A DNA stretch of 7,047 nt, taken from the NCBI GenBank assembly GCA_007135435.1, contig SLIW01000503.1:1-7047 (forward strand), written 5' to 3'. The notes beneath the pieces were generated by a model, which saw nothing but the letters and a program-made list of their open reading frames with translations, did not search any database and was not told the DNA's origin. The number at the start of each line of letters is the position of its first letter. Position 1 is the stretch's first letter. This document shows, in pieces, positions 1-4,657 of the stretch. Made by a program: the position numbers and the translations under genes. This DNA comes from Natronomonas sp. (lineage in GTDB: Archaea; Halobacteriota; Halobacteria; Halobacteriales; Haloarculaceae).

Positions 1-726
1 GTCGTCGATCTGGCGGGTGGCGAGCCAGGCGTCGGCGACCTGGAGGATGATGGGCCGGTGACCGATACCGCTGGCCTCGCAGACATCCCGATCGTCGTCA
101 CCGCCAGCGAGGACGCCCTGGTCGACGTCGTCCGATGGGCGGTCGAGCGGAGCCTCGCGGACGCGCCCGCCGTCCTCGCGGTCGACGTCGAGGGCGTCGG
201 AGCGGTGTCGGCGTCCGACCTCCAGATCGCCCTCGAGCGGTACCTCGCGGGCGACGTCCGGACCGTCCGGCATCCGGTCGTTCGGGCGAAGACACAGTCG
301 ACCGCCGTCGCCGCCCTCTTCGACGTCGCGCTGGTGGCCGCCGAGCCGGCGCGCATCTCGGAGTTCTCGGTGCACTGGGGCGAGGAGCCGGTCGACCGGT
401 TCCGCGCCGACGGGGTGGTGGCCTCGACGCCCGCCGGCAGCGTCGGCTACAACCGCGCCGCCGGCGGGCCGCTCGTCGCCCCGGAGACCGACGTGCTGTC
501 GGTGGTCCCGATCGCCCCGTTCGCGACCCACGCCGACCGCTGGGTGCTCCCGACGGAGGGACTGCGGCTCGCCGTGGAGCGCGACGAGACGCCCGTCGAG
601 CTGCTCGCCGACGGGCGCACCGAGCTATCGATCTCCCGCGGGGACCCGGTCGATGTGGTGCGGTCCGGCGACCTCGAGGTGGTCGTGGTCCCCGAGAGCG
701 AGCCGCCGCTCCATTCGGATTTCTGA
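1..726 (+). CDS. NAD-kinase-like protein (ATP-NAD kinase paralogue), probably 5'-partial
   Basis: The C-terminal part matches the NAD kinase fold. Numbering from the GTG at 58, I see FRADG (115-119), TPAGS (124-128), AAGGP (134-138) and PIAPF (151-155), the order found in the beta-sandwich NAD-binding half of NAD kinases. The N-terminal hallmark GGDGT is not present; the aligned spot reads SEDAL (17-21), keeping one Asp. The usual NE motif position reads FD (88-89). NAD kinases phosphorylate NAD(H) to NADP(H) in the cytosol, but the lost motifs make catalysis uncertain, so a divergent or non-catalytic paralogue is possible. The reading frame is open without a stop from base 1 and its composition looks coding, so I think the gene enters from outside the window. 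The alternative is a GTG start at 58 preceded by GGAGG (42-46), giving 222 aa. It ends 27 nt from the end of convergent radB. Confidence 0.75.
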   Translation, partial: VVDLAGGEPGVGDLEDDGPVTDTAGLADIPIVVTASEDALVDVVRWAVERSLADAPAVLAVDVEGVGAVSASDLQIALERYLAGDVRTVRHPVVRAKTQSTAVAALFDVALVAAEPARISEFSVHWGEEPVDRFRADGVVASTPAGSVGYNRAAGGPLVAPETDVLSVVPIAPFATHADRWVLPTEGLRLAVERDETPVELLADGRTELSISRGDPVDVVRSGDLEVVVVPESEPPLHSDF

Positions 727-731
727 TGACC

Positions 732-743
732 GTGTAGGTACAC
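732..743. terminator. Small inverted repeat between convergent genes
   Basis: GTGTA (732-736) and TACAC (739-743) form a 5-bp inverted repeat with a 2-nt spacer, inside the 27-nt gap between two genes that end facing each other. It could help 3'-end formation on either strand. No T-run follows on either strand, and archaeal termination usually relies on T-runs, so the terminator role is weak. Confidence 0.25.
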
Positions 744-753
744 CGAACCGGTC

Positions 754-1464
754 TCAGATCGACCCTTCGTCGACGGCCTCGAGCCCGTCCTCCACGATGC
801 GGAAGCGGGCGGTGCCCCCGGCGGCCCGCGAGCGATGCTTCTCGAGGGTGGCGCGTCGGTTGCCGGCGCGGAACCGCTCGAGGCGGACGACCGACCCCGA
901 CCAGTGGGTCAGCGTGTGGCCACCGAGAGGCCGGGGCCGCGAGGAGTCCGATTCGGGGTCGGCGTACACCTGGTTGGTGATGACAACCGCGAGGTCGTGC
1001 TTGCGGGCCAGCGACAGGAGGTGTGTCACCTGGTTGGCGACCTCCCGGAGGGTCGCGCCCTCGTCGTCGTCGTTGCGCTCGAGGCGGTAGAAGCCCGTCG
1101 CGCTGTCGAGGACGATCAGGTCGGCCCGGGGGGCGAGGTCGGCCGCGTCGCGAACCGCCTCCCGCTGCTCCTCGAAGTCGAGGGCGTCGGTGACGACCAC
1201 CCGCGAGGCGATCGCCTCGAGGTCCTCCTCGCCCCGGGAGGCCCGCGCGCTGGCGAGCTGCTCGAACCGGTCGACGGACAACCCCTCGGTGTCGATGTAC
1301 AGCGCCGTCCCACCGCGGCCGGCGACCTCGACGGCCGACGACAGCGCCAGGTTCGTCTTCCCCGACGCCGGCGGCCCGTACAGCTGGGTGACCGCCCCGC
1401 GCTCGAATCCCCCGCCCAGTAGCTCGTCGACGGTCTCACAGCCCGTCGGGATCGGCTCGCTCAC
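754..1464 (-). CDS. radB: RadB, archaeal RecA/RadA-family recombination paralogue
   Basis: RadB is a RecA-fold ATPase that assists the RadA recombinase in homologous recombination and repair in archaea. The 236-aa product has Walker A GPPASGKT (30-37), a Walker B strand LIVLD followed by Ser (116-121), an ITNQVY segment (162-167) and GGHTLTHWSG (181-190), in the order of the RadA/RadB core. It lacks the N-terminal helix-hairpin-helix DNA-binding domain of RadA, and its length fits RadB. The start is GTG at 1464. A TATA-like TTTTTA on the minus strand lies about 27 nt upstream, which suits a leaderless transcript and supports this start. The gene is convergent with the NAD-kinase-like gene and has no partner in an operon here. 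The family call is secure. Confidence 0.95.
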   Translation of the reverse strand: MSEPIPTGCETVDELLGGGFERGAVTQLYGPPASGKTNLALSSAVEVAGRGGTALYIDTEGLSVDRFEQLASARASRGEEDLEAIASRVVVTDALDFEEQREAVRDAADLAPRADLIVLDSATGFYRLERNDDDEGATLREVANQVTHLLSLARKHDLAVVITNQVYADPESDSSRPRPLGGHTLTHWSGSVVRLERFRAGNRRATLEKHRSRAAGGTARFRIVEDGLEAVDEGSI

Positions 1465-1488
1465 AGCGTCCGGTTCGCCCCGACCGGG

Positions 1489-1494
1489 TAAAAA
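1489..1494 (-). promoter_or_regulatory. TATA box of radB
   Basis: The minus strand reads TTTTTA here, centred about 27 nt before the GTG start of radB. It is preceded by the purine-rich GGAGG, which could act as the BRE. Haloarchaeal TATA boxes sit roughly 25-28 nt before the transcription start, so the transcript would begin at or next to the start codon. Confidence 0.6.
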
Positions 1495-1675
1495 CCTCCG
1501 CGGTCGACGGCGGCGAACATTCGGATTCAGGGGTCGTGGTTGCTAAAGCAACGTCGCCGACCGTCTCTTAGAGAACCGATTGAAAGCCCCGGCCGGCTGA
1601 ACTCCCGCGGCTCACGGCTCCCTGGTCTCACGGCTCCCTGCGGTCCGCGGTTCACTTTGTTCACCGCTCCCATTC

Positions 1676-1694
1676 GAGGCGACTTCGTCGCCTC
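1676..1694. repeat. Perfect 8-bp hairpin inside copy A
   Basis: GAGGCGAC (1676-1683) and GTCGCCTC (1687-1694) are exact reverse complements around the 3-nt loop TTC. Confidence 0.85.
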
Positions 1695-1715
1695 GCAGTC
1701 GCCGTTCGACTAACC

Positions 1716-1740
1716 GAGACGCTCGCTTGGCTCGCGTCTC
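1716..1740. repeat. 7-bp hairpin inside copy A
   Basis: GAGACGC (1716-1722) is the exact reverse complement of GCGTCTC (1734-1740), with an 11-nt loop. Confidence 0.8.
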
Positions 1741-1762
1741 GCCACCGCTCGCCGTTCGCCAT

Positions 1763-1798
1763 CGAGGTTCTCGCTCACTTCGGTCGCTTCGAACCTCG
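1763..1798. repeat. 8-bp hairpin inside copy A
   Basis: CGAGGTTC (1763-1770) is the exact reverse complement of GAACCTCG (1791-1798). The 20-nt loop holds an ACTTCGGT stretch similar to other loops in this element. Confidence 0.8.
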
Positions 1799-1844
1799 CT
1801 TGGCTCGCTGCGCTCCTCGGACTTCGTCCATCGGTGCTTGTTCC

Positions 1845-1869
1845 GGAAGGCTCCCTTCGGTCGCCTTCC
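1845..1869. repeat. 7-bp hairpin inside copy A carrying the 15-mer shared with copy B
   Basis: GGAAGGC (1845-1851) pairs with GCCTTCC (1863-1869). The loop and inner arms contain GCTCCCTTCGGTCGC, which is also present in the reverse complement of copy B. Confidence 0.8.
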
Positions 1870-1929
1870 GACGTTCGCCTCACTGCGTTCGGCTCACCTT
1901 CGCCGGGGTTCGTTCAGCCGGCCGCCCCT

Positions 1930-1976
1930 TTCATTCCCACTACGATGCCTGTACAACCAGCTTTTGCGGGAATGAA
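1930..1976. repeat. 9-bp inverted repeat across the right end of copy A
   Basis: TTCATTCCC (1930-1938) and GGGAATGAA (1968-1976) are exact reverse complements separated by 29 nt. The left arm overlaps the closing CTTTC of copy A, so the pairing would compete with the terminal stem of the element. Confidence 0.65.
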
Positions 1977-2000
1977 CGGGGCGAATCGTTCGATGACGTC

Positions 2001-2021
2001 CGCAAGAACGGGGTTCTTGCG
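2001..2021. terminator. Perfect 9-bp hairpin downstream of the small-gene cluster
   Basis: CGCAAGAAC (2001-2009) and GTTCTTGCG (2013-2021) are perfect complements around the loop GGG. It lies about 70 nt past the stop of the last gene of the leftward small-gene cluster, so it could mark the transcript end or protect it. No T-run follows on the minus strand, so the role is inferred from position only. Confidence 0.4.
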
Positions 2022-2089
2022 CAGCCCATCAGGAGGCGGGGGCTTCCGAGAACGGTCCCCGCTGCAGTAACGCCGATCAAGAACGGCAG

Positions 2090-2266
2090 TCAGGCGTCGG
2101 GGTCAGGGAACTCGTAGTCGACGGGATCAACATCGAACTCATCAGGGTCGCGGCCCGTCTCTTCCGCGAGCGCTTCGACCATTCGTTCACCGAGTTCGTC
2201 GGCTGCTTCGGCTACGTCTTCGAGCTCTTCCTCGGTCATCGGTCGGTTTCGTTCACGTTGTGCCAT
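2090..2266 (-). CDS. Small acidic hypothetical protein, third gene of a small-gene cluster
   Basis: I do not recognise this 58-aa product. It starts MAQRERNRP, continues with an acidic, probably helical stretch rich in Glu (about residues 11-38) and ends in a Pro/Asp-rich tail (DPVDYEFPDPDA). Two starts are possible. I chose the ATG at 2266 because GGAG stands 9 nt upstream on the minus strand, a good Shine-Dalgarno match, giving a 31-nt overlap with the preceding gene. The alternative ATG at 2239 gives a 49-aa protein with an ATGA stop-start overlap but no clear ribosome site. The overlap indicates co-expression with the 126-aa gene. The small size, acidity and overlapping position resemble antitoxin or accessory partners, but no domain supports that. 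Confidence 0.7.
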   Translation of the reverse strand: MAQRERNRPMTEEELEDVAEAADELGERMVEALAEETGRDPDEFDVDPVDYEFPDPDA

Positions 2267-2616
2267 CGTTCAAATCTCCTGATGAGCCGGTCGGCGTGCT
2301 CGCGGATGTATGTCGTACAGTAGCGCGGCGCGCGGTTTAACTCCACCGGCGGGAAGTCGTCTTTCATGCGGTACTTCTGGTCGTCACGGTAGATGTCCAT
2401 GTGGAGCCCATCTTCCGTGATGTCGTGACCGAACCCTGTGTTGGGGTTGTGATCGAATCGAACATCTTCAAGCCATTCGCCGTCAAGCCAGTACTCCAAC
2501 TGGACGAGGAATCGTGTCACGTCACCACTATCCGTTGAAAGTCCGGCGCGTATCTGTGCCCGTCGGTTGATGATCGTCGTGAACTCCCTATCGTACCCTT
2601 CTGGCTCGTCGCTCAT
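2236..2616 (-). CDS. Hypothetical 126-aa haloarchaeal protein, middle gene of the cluster
   Basis: The function is unknown. Residues 33-56 (from VTRFLVQLEYW to RFDHN) look like two or three beta strands. A His/Asp-rich block follows at 54-78 (RFDHN, GHD, HMDIYRD). The C-terminus (about 100-120) looks like an amphipathic helix with YIREHADRLIRRFERW. There are no signal peptide or membrane segments, so it is probably cytosolic. I have an impression that this is a recurring small haloarchaeal DUF family, possibly DUF7718, but I cannot verify the number. It begins 6 nt after the stop of the 63-aa gene (TGA-cgagga-ATG), so translation is probably coupled, and it overlaps the next gene. Base composition is less GC-rich than in the flanking housekeeping genes, suggesting acquisition by transfer. 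Confidence 0.8.
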   Translation of the reverse strand: MSDEPEGYDREFTTIINRRAQIRAGLSTDSGDVTRFLVQLEYWLDGEWLEDVRFDHNPNTGFGHDITEDGLHMDIYRDDQKYRMKDDFPPVELNRAPRYCTTYIREHADRLIRRFERWHNVNETDR

Positions 2617-2622
2617 TCCTCG

Positions 2623-2814
2623 TCACACACGACCCCCCTCAACTCTTCGAGGCAGCTTCTGGTGGTTCCCTTCGAGGAGGCAAACGTCCTCTGTCTGCTC
2701 CTCGTTAATCTTCCGTCTGATGGGCGAAACCGCCTGATAGTAACGACCTGGCTTCTCGTCGCCGTCAAACAACTCACGCTCGGTATCTGTGAGCATCGGC
2801 CTTCGCCTCGCCAT
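2623..2814 (-). CDS. Small basic/acidic hypothetical protein, first gene of the cluster
   Basis: This 63-aa frame was chosen from a much longer open frame because its sequence changes character at the ATG at 2814. MARRRPMLTDTEREL begins a compact soluble protein with charged, helix-like segments, while the upstream translation looks non-coding. A TATA-like box (2846-2853) lies about 35 nt before this ATG, predicting a leader of roughly 8-10 nt. The TDTERE-type opening recalls small proteins I associate with haloarchaeal plasmids and proviruses, a memory-based resemblance without a named family. It contains one Cys (C45), and no metal-binding set is visible. Six bases separate its stop from the 126-aa gene. 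It may be a regulator of the cluster, but nothing shows a DNA-binding motif. Confidence 0.65.
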   Translation of the reverse strand: MARRRPMLTDTERELFDGDEKPGRYYQAVSPIRRKINEEQTEDVCLLEGNHQKLPRRVEGGRV

Positions 2815-2845
2815 TTCTTTTGTTGTCGGGATCCAGCGCCATTCC

Positions 2846-2853
2846 AATATATG
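2846..2853 (-). promoter_or_regulatory. TATA-like box of the small-gene cluster
   Basis: The minus strand reads CATATATT, the most TATA-like sequence near the cluster. A transcription start about 26 nt downstream would fall near 2823, leaving a short leader before the ATG at 2814. Confidence 0.5.
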
Positions 2854-2983
2854 ATAGTGTTCCGATATCTGAAAAACTCTCACATCAGGCAACCTCCGCA
2901 TCTCTGGCAAATAACAAGTAATACGTGCCAACACTTGACAATAGTAAGCGAGGGACGCCTCAGAAGTTAGGGCCGGTGTTGAA

Positions 2984-3003
2984 GGTAGCGACCCCACGCT
3001 ACC
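2984..3003. repeat. 7-bp hairpin in the gene-free stretch
   Basis: GGTAGCG (2984-2990) and CGCTACC (2997-3003) are perfect complements around a 6-nt loop. Its function is unknown. Confidence 0.6.
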
Positions 3004-3290
3004 GAAGCTACTACGCACCGCTTTGCGCTCCAGAACAGACGACCGAAAGGAGCCGTGAGTCACCCGAGTCGAGCAAGCCGGGGCCGTCGGATGGTACTCT
3101 GGGCGATGTGTGCCGATGGTCCCTTGATTTACCTCAATCCATCGCCTACTGACTCGCCCGGTCACCCGAGGCGGGTCCCTTAACAAAAGCTGGCAAAATG
3201 ACCAGGATAATATACGAATCCACACCAGTCGAGTTTGGAACGCCAGTTTGCGTGTTCCGGGTCGGATAAAGAAGATCGAATTACCGATAA

Positions 3291-3298
3291 TTGTTAAG
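3291..3298 (+). promoter_or_regulatory. TATA-like box of the RNase H-like gene
   Basis: TTGTTAAG is centred about 30 nt before the GTG at 3325, within an AT-rich patch (ACCGATAATTGTTAAG). This predicts a transcript start within a few bases of the start codon. Confidence 0.45.
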
Positions 3299-3324
3299 CC
3301 CGCACTCGACGAACCACTGTACCA

Positions 3325-4053
3325 GTGATCGTCGTCGCGACGGACGATTTCGAGCTGTACCACGGCGTCGTCGCCGAGCTGCGCGCACGCGACGTCCGGT
3401 TCACGACCGTCCGCCCCGACGACGAGCTGCCGGAGCGCACCCGCGTCGTCATCGTCGGCTCGGAGGACGAACACCCGGAGGAAGACGTCCAGACGGTCCG
3501 TGCCGACCCGGCGGACCCGCGTCGGGCGGTCGACGAGGCAGTCGCGCTCCTCCGCGGAGCGGACGGGAGGACGGTGGTGGGGATCGATCCCGGCGACCGC
3601 CCCGGGATCGCCGTCCTGGTGGGCGAGACCGTCGTTGCGGCCTTCCAGGTCCCAGCCGAGGATGCCGCTTCCGTGGTGGCCCGGGAGCTCGCGGACGCGG
3701 CCGACCCGCTCGTCCGCATCGGCGACGGGGCCCGGCTCCAGGGGGCGAAGATCGTGGAGGCCCTCGAGGACGTCCCCGTCGAGCTCGTCGACGAGACCGG
3801 GACGACCCCGTACCTGGGGACCGGCGCCCGCGGCGCGGGCGACGTCCTCGCGGCGGTGAACATCGCCCGGCTGGAGGGCGAGCGGATCGAACGCCGCGAG
3901 GTCGAGCCGACCGCGGGCGAGATCCAGCTCATCAAGGACCGCTCGCGCCGCCAGAGCGACGACGACCGGACCATCGACGAGGAGCTGGCGCGCCGGGTCG
4001 CCGCCGGCGAGCTGACGGTCGAGGAGGCGCTGGAGCGACACCGCGACGGTTGA
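3325..4053 (+). CDS. RNase H-fold (RuvC/YqgF-like) protein with N-terminal Rossmann-like domain
   Basis: The central domain carries GIDPG (86-90), followed by RPGIAVLVG (92-100), the first-strand signature of RuvC/YqgF-type RNase H folds. VDETGTT (155-161) resembles the second acidic strand of YqgF (DERLTT-like). GDVLAAVNIA (172-181) resembles the last helix with its catalytic Asp. D88, E157 and D173 are therefore a plausible metal-binding triad, so a nuclease acting on branched or structured nucleic acid is likely by fold but not proven. The first 75 residues (MIVVATDDFELYHGVVAELR...) look like a small alpha/beta receiver-like domain. The tail (about 198-242) is charged and helical, ending in TVEEALERH. 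The GTG start has a TATA-like box 30 nt upstream. The protein is related in spirit to COG2433 (possible RuvC/YqgF nuclease); the exact family is unsure. Confidence 0.85.
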   Translation: MIVVATDDFELYHGVVAELRARDVRFTTVRPDDELPERTRVVIVGSEDEHPEEDVQTVRADPADPRRAVDEAVALLRGADGRTVVGIDPGDRPGIAVLVGETVVAAFQVPAEDAASVVARELADAADPLVRIGDGARLQGAKIVEALEDVPVELVDETGTTPYLGTGARGAGDVLAAVNIARLEGERIERREVEPTAGEIQLIKDRSRRQSDDDRTIDEELARRVAAGELTVEEALERHRDG

Positions 4054-4142
4054 ATCGGTTCTCGGGGTGGATGGATCGGTCCCTCCGGGATAGCGGACCG
4101 AAGGCACGTGGCCTCCTCTCACACGGGGGCCGCGGACGCGGG

Positions 4143-4148
4143 TTATTT
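4143..4148 (+). promoter_or_regulatory. TATA box of mce
   Basis: TTATTT is centred 27-28 nt before the ATG at 4173 in otherwise GC-rich DNA. The spacing predicts a leaderless transcript and supports this start over the longer upstream open frame. Confidence 0.6.
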
Positions 4149-4172
4149 CCCGGTCCCCGTCGAGGGTCGGGT

Positions 4173-4556
4173 ATGCGATTCGACCACGCCGGCGTCGCCA
4201 CCGAGGACGCGGAGGGGCTGGCGTTCCTCTTCGAGGACCTCTTCGGCTGCGGGATCGTCCACGAGGAGCGCTTCCGGGACCTCCGGGTCGTGTTCCTGGA
4301 GCTCGAGAACGGGTACTTCGAGCTGCTCGAACCTCGGGAGGAGGGGACCATCTCGCGGTACCTCGAGAACCACGGCGCGGGGCTCCACCACCTCGCCCTG
4401 GAGACAGACGACATCGAGGCCGCCCTCGAGAACGCCGCCGAGGTCGGCGTCGACCTCATCGACGAGGAGCCGCGACCCGGCGCCTGGGGCCACGACGTCG
4501 CCTTCCTCCACCCGAAATCCACCGGTGGCGTCCTGATCGAGTTCGTCGAGCACTGA
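4173..4556 (+). CDS. mce: Methylmalonyl-CoA epimerase
   Basis: This enzyme interconverts (S)- and (R)-methylmalonyl-CoA, linking propionyl-CoA carboxylation with the B12-dependent mutase that makes succinyl-CoA. The 127-aa product is a typical glyoxalase/VOC protein made of two paired beta-alpha-beta modules. Candidate metal ligands are H5 (FDHAGVAT), E50 (YFELLEP; the bacterial enzyme has Gln here), one His of LHH (72-73) and E123 (LIEFVEH). GAGLHHLALETDD and AHP-type FLHPKSTGGVLIEF fit this family better than other VOC enzymes. The open frame continues far upstream, but the ATG at 4173 gives the normal N-terminus and has a TATA box 27 nt before it. It is singly transcribed here, with no mutase or carboxylase gene in the window. 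Confidence 0.92.
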   Translation: MRFDHAGVATEDAEGLAFLFEDLFGCGIVHEERFRDLRVVFLELENGYFELLEPREEGTISRYLENHGAGLHHLALETDDIEAALENAAEVGVDLIDEEPRPGAWGHDVAFLHPKSTGGVLIEFVEH

Positions 4557-4627
4557 ACCGCATCTGTCTGTGTACGTCTCACGGGTCGTCGGCCGACAGC
4601 GGGCAGCCCACGTCACGCACACGCCCC

Positions 4628-4633
4628 TTTAGA
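4628..4633 (+). promoter_or_regulatory. TATA box of the Usp-like gene
   Basis: TTTAGA (within CCCTTTAGATAGGG) is centred 27-28 nt before the ATG at 4658, matching leaderless haloarchaeal promoter geometry. Confidence 0.6.
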
Positions 4634-4657
4634 TAGGGCTGGTGCCTACGACGTGGC

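Larger units (their letters stand above)
1582..1932 (+). repeat. Large imperfect-palindromic intergenic element, copy A (expanded)
   Basis: The ends form a long stem. GAAAG (1582-1586) pairs with CTTTC (1928-1932). After a 4x4 internal loop, GGCCGGCTGAAC (1591-1602) pairs perfectly with GTTCAGCCGGCC (1912-1923). Next to it, CCCGCGGC (1604-1611) can pair with GCCGGGG (1902-1908), leaving a two-base bulge. The interior contains a 14-nt direct repeat with a 16-nt period (1611-1624 and 1627-1640) and at least four further stem-loops: 1676-1694, 1716-1740, 1763-1798 and 1845-1869. A shorter relative with the same architecture lies in opposite orientation at 5199-5305. Both share the 15-mer GCTCCCTTCGGTCGC and the blocks CTCCCGCGGCTC and CGCCGGGGTTCGT. 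I see no transposase or coding content. It may be a structured non-coding RNA or a non-autonomous, MITE-like repeat. Confidence 0.8.
1465..2089. other. Gene-free stretch between radB and the small-gene cluster
   Basis: I find no convincing gene in these 625 bases. Open frames exist, but their translations are repetitive Arg/Ser/Leu-rich products of palindromic DNA. It holds the radB promoter; a short hairpin GTTGC-TAAA-GCAAC (1539-1552); the large palindromic element copy A (1582-1932); a 9-bp inverted repeat spanning the right end of that element (1930-1976); and a perfect 9-bp hairpin (2001-2021). Confidence 0.7.
2815..3324. other. AT-richer gene-free stretch
   Basis: No frame here reads like a protein on either strand, although open frames up to 102 codons occur. 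The DNA is clearly less GC-rich than its surroundings (28 of 60 in 2881-2940). Visible features are the cluster promoter at the left; a 7-bp hairpin GGTAGCG/CGCTACC (2984-3003); a 10-nt direct repeat GTCACCCGAG (3059-3068 and 3161-3170); TATA-like AATATA near 3208; and the promoter of the next gene at the right. It could be the remnant of a mobile element whose genes are gone. Confidence 0.6.

Noticed and set aside
1611..1640. Possible CRISPR-like repeats (two CTCACGGCTCCCTG copies).
   Set aside because: Only two copies, 16 nt apart with no spacer of CRISPR length and no cas genes; it is an internal tandem repeat of copy A.
1727..2117. Open frames of 78-105 codons on the plus strand with Arg/Ser/Leu-rich translations.
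   Set aside because: They fall in the hairpin-rich element copy A and its right flank. The repetitive composition is explained by the palindromes, and no start signals are seen.
2662..3152. Plus-strand open frames of 102 and 75 codons.
   Set aside because: The first is antisense to the better-supported 63-aa gene. The second has no motif, promoter or ribosome site and lies in the gene-free stretch.
3059..3170. Repeated GTCACCCGAG as attachment sites or target-site duplication.
   Set aside because: Ten bases in GC-rich DNA about 100 nt apart can occur by chance, and no integrase, transposase or tRNA lies between or beside them.
2623..4122. A 499-codon open frame on the minus strand.
   Set aside because: Its left end is the real 63-aa gene; the rest is antisense to the RNase H-like gene and passes through the gene-free stretch. 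Composition and lack of motifs show it is a high-GC shadow.
4588..4597. Perfect 10-bp palindrome GTCGGCCGAC upstream of the Usp-like gene.
   Set aside because: Short GC-only palindromes are frequent at this base composition, and there is no flanking symmetry to suggest an operator.
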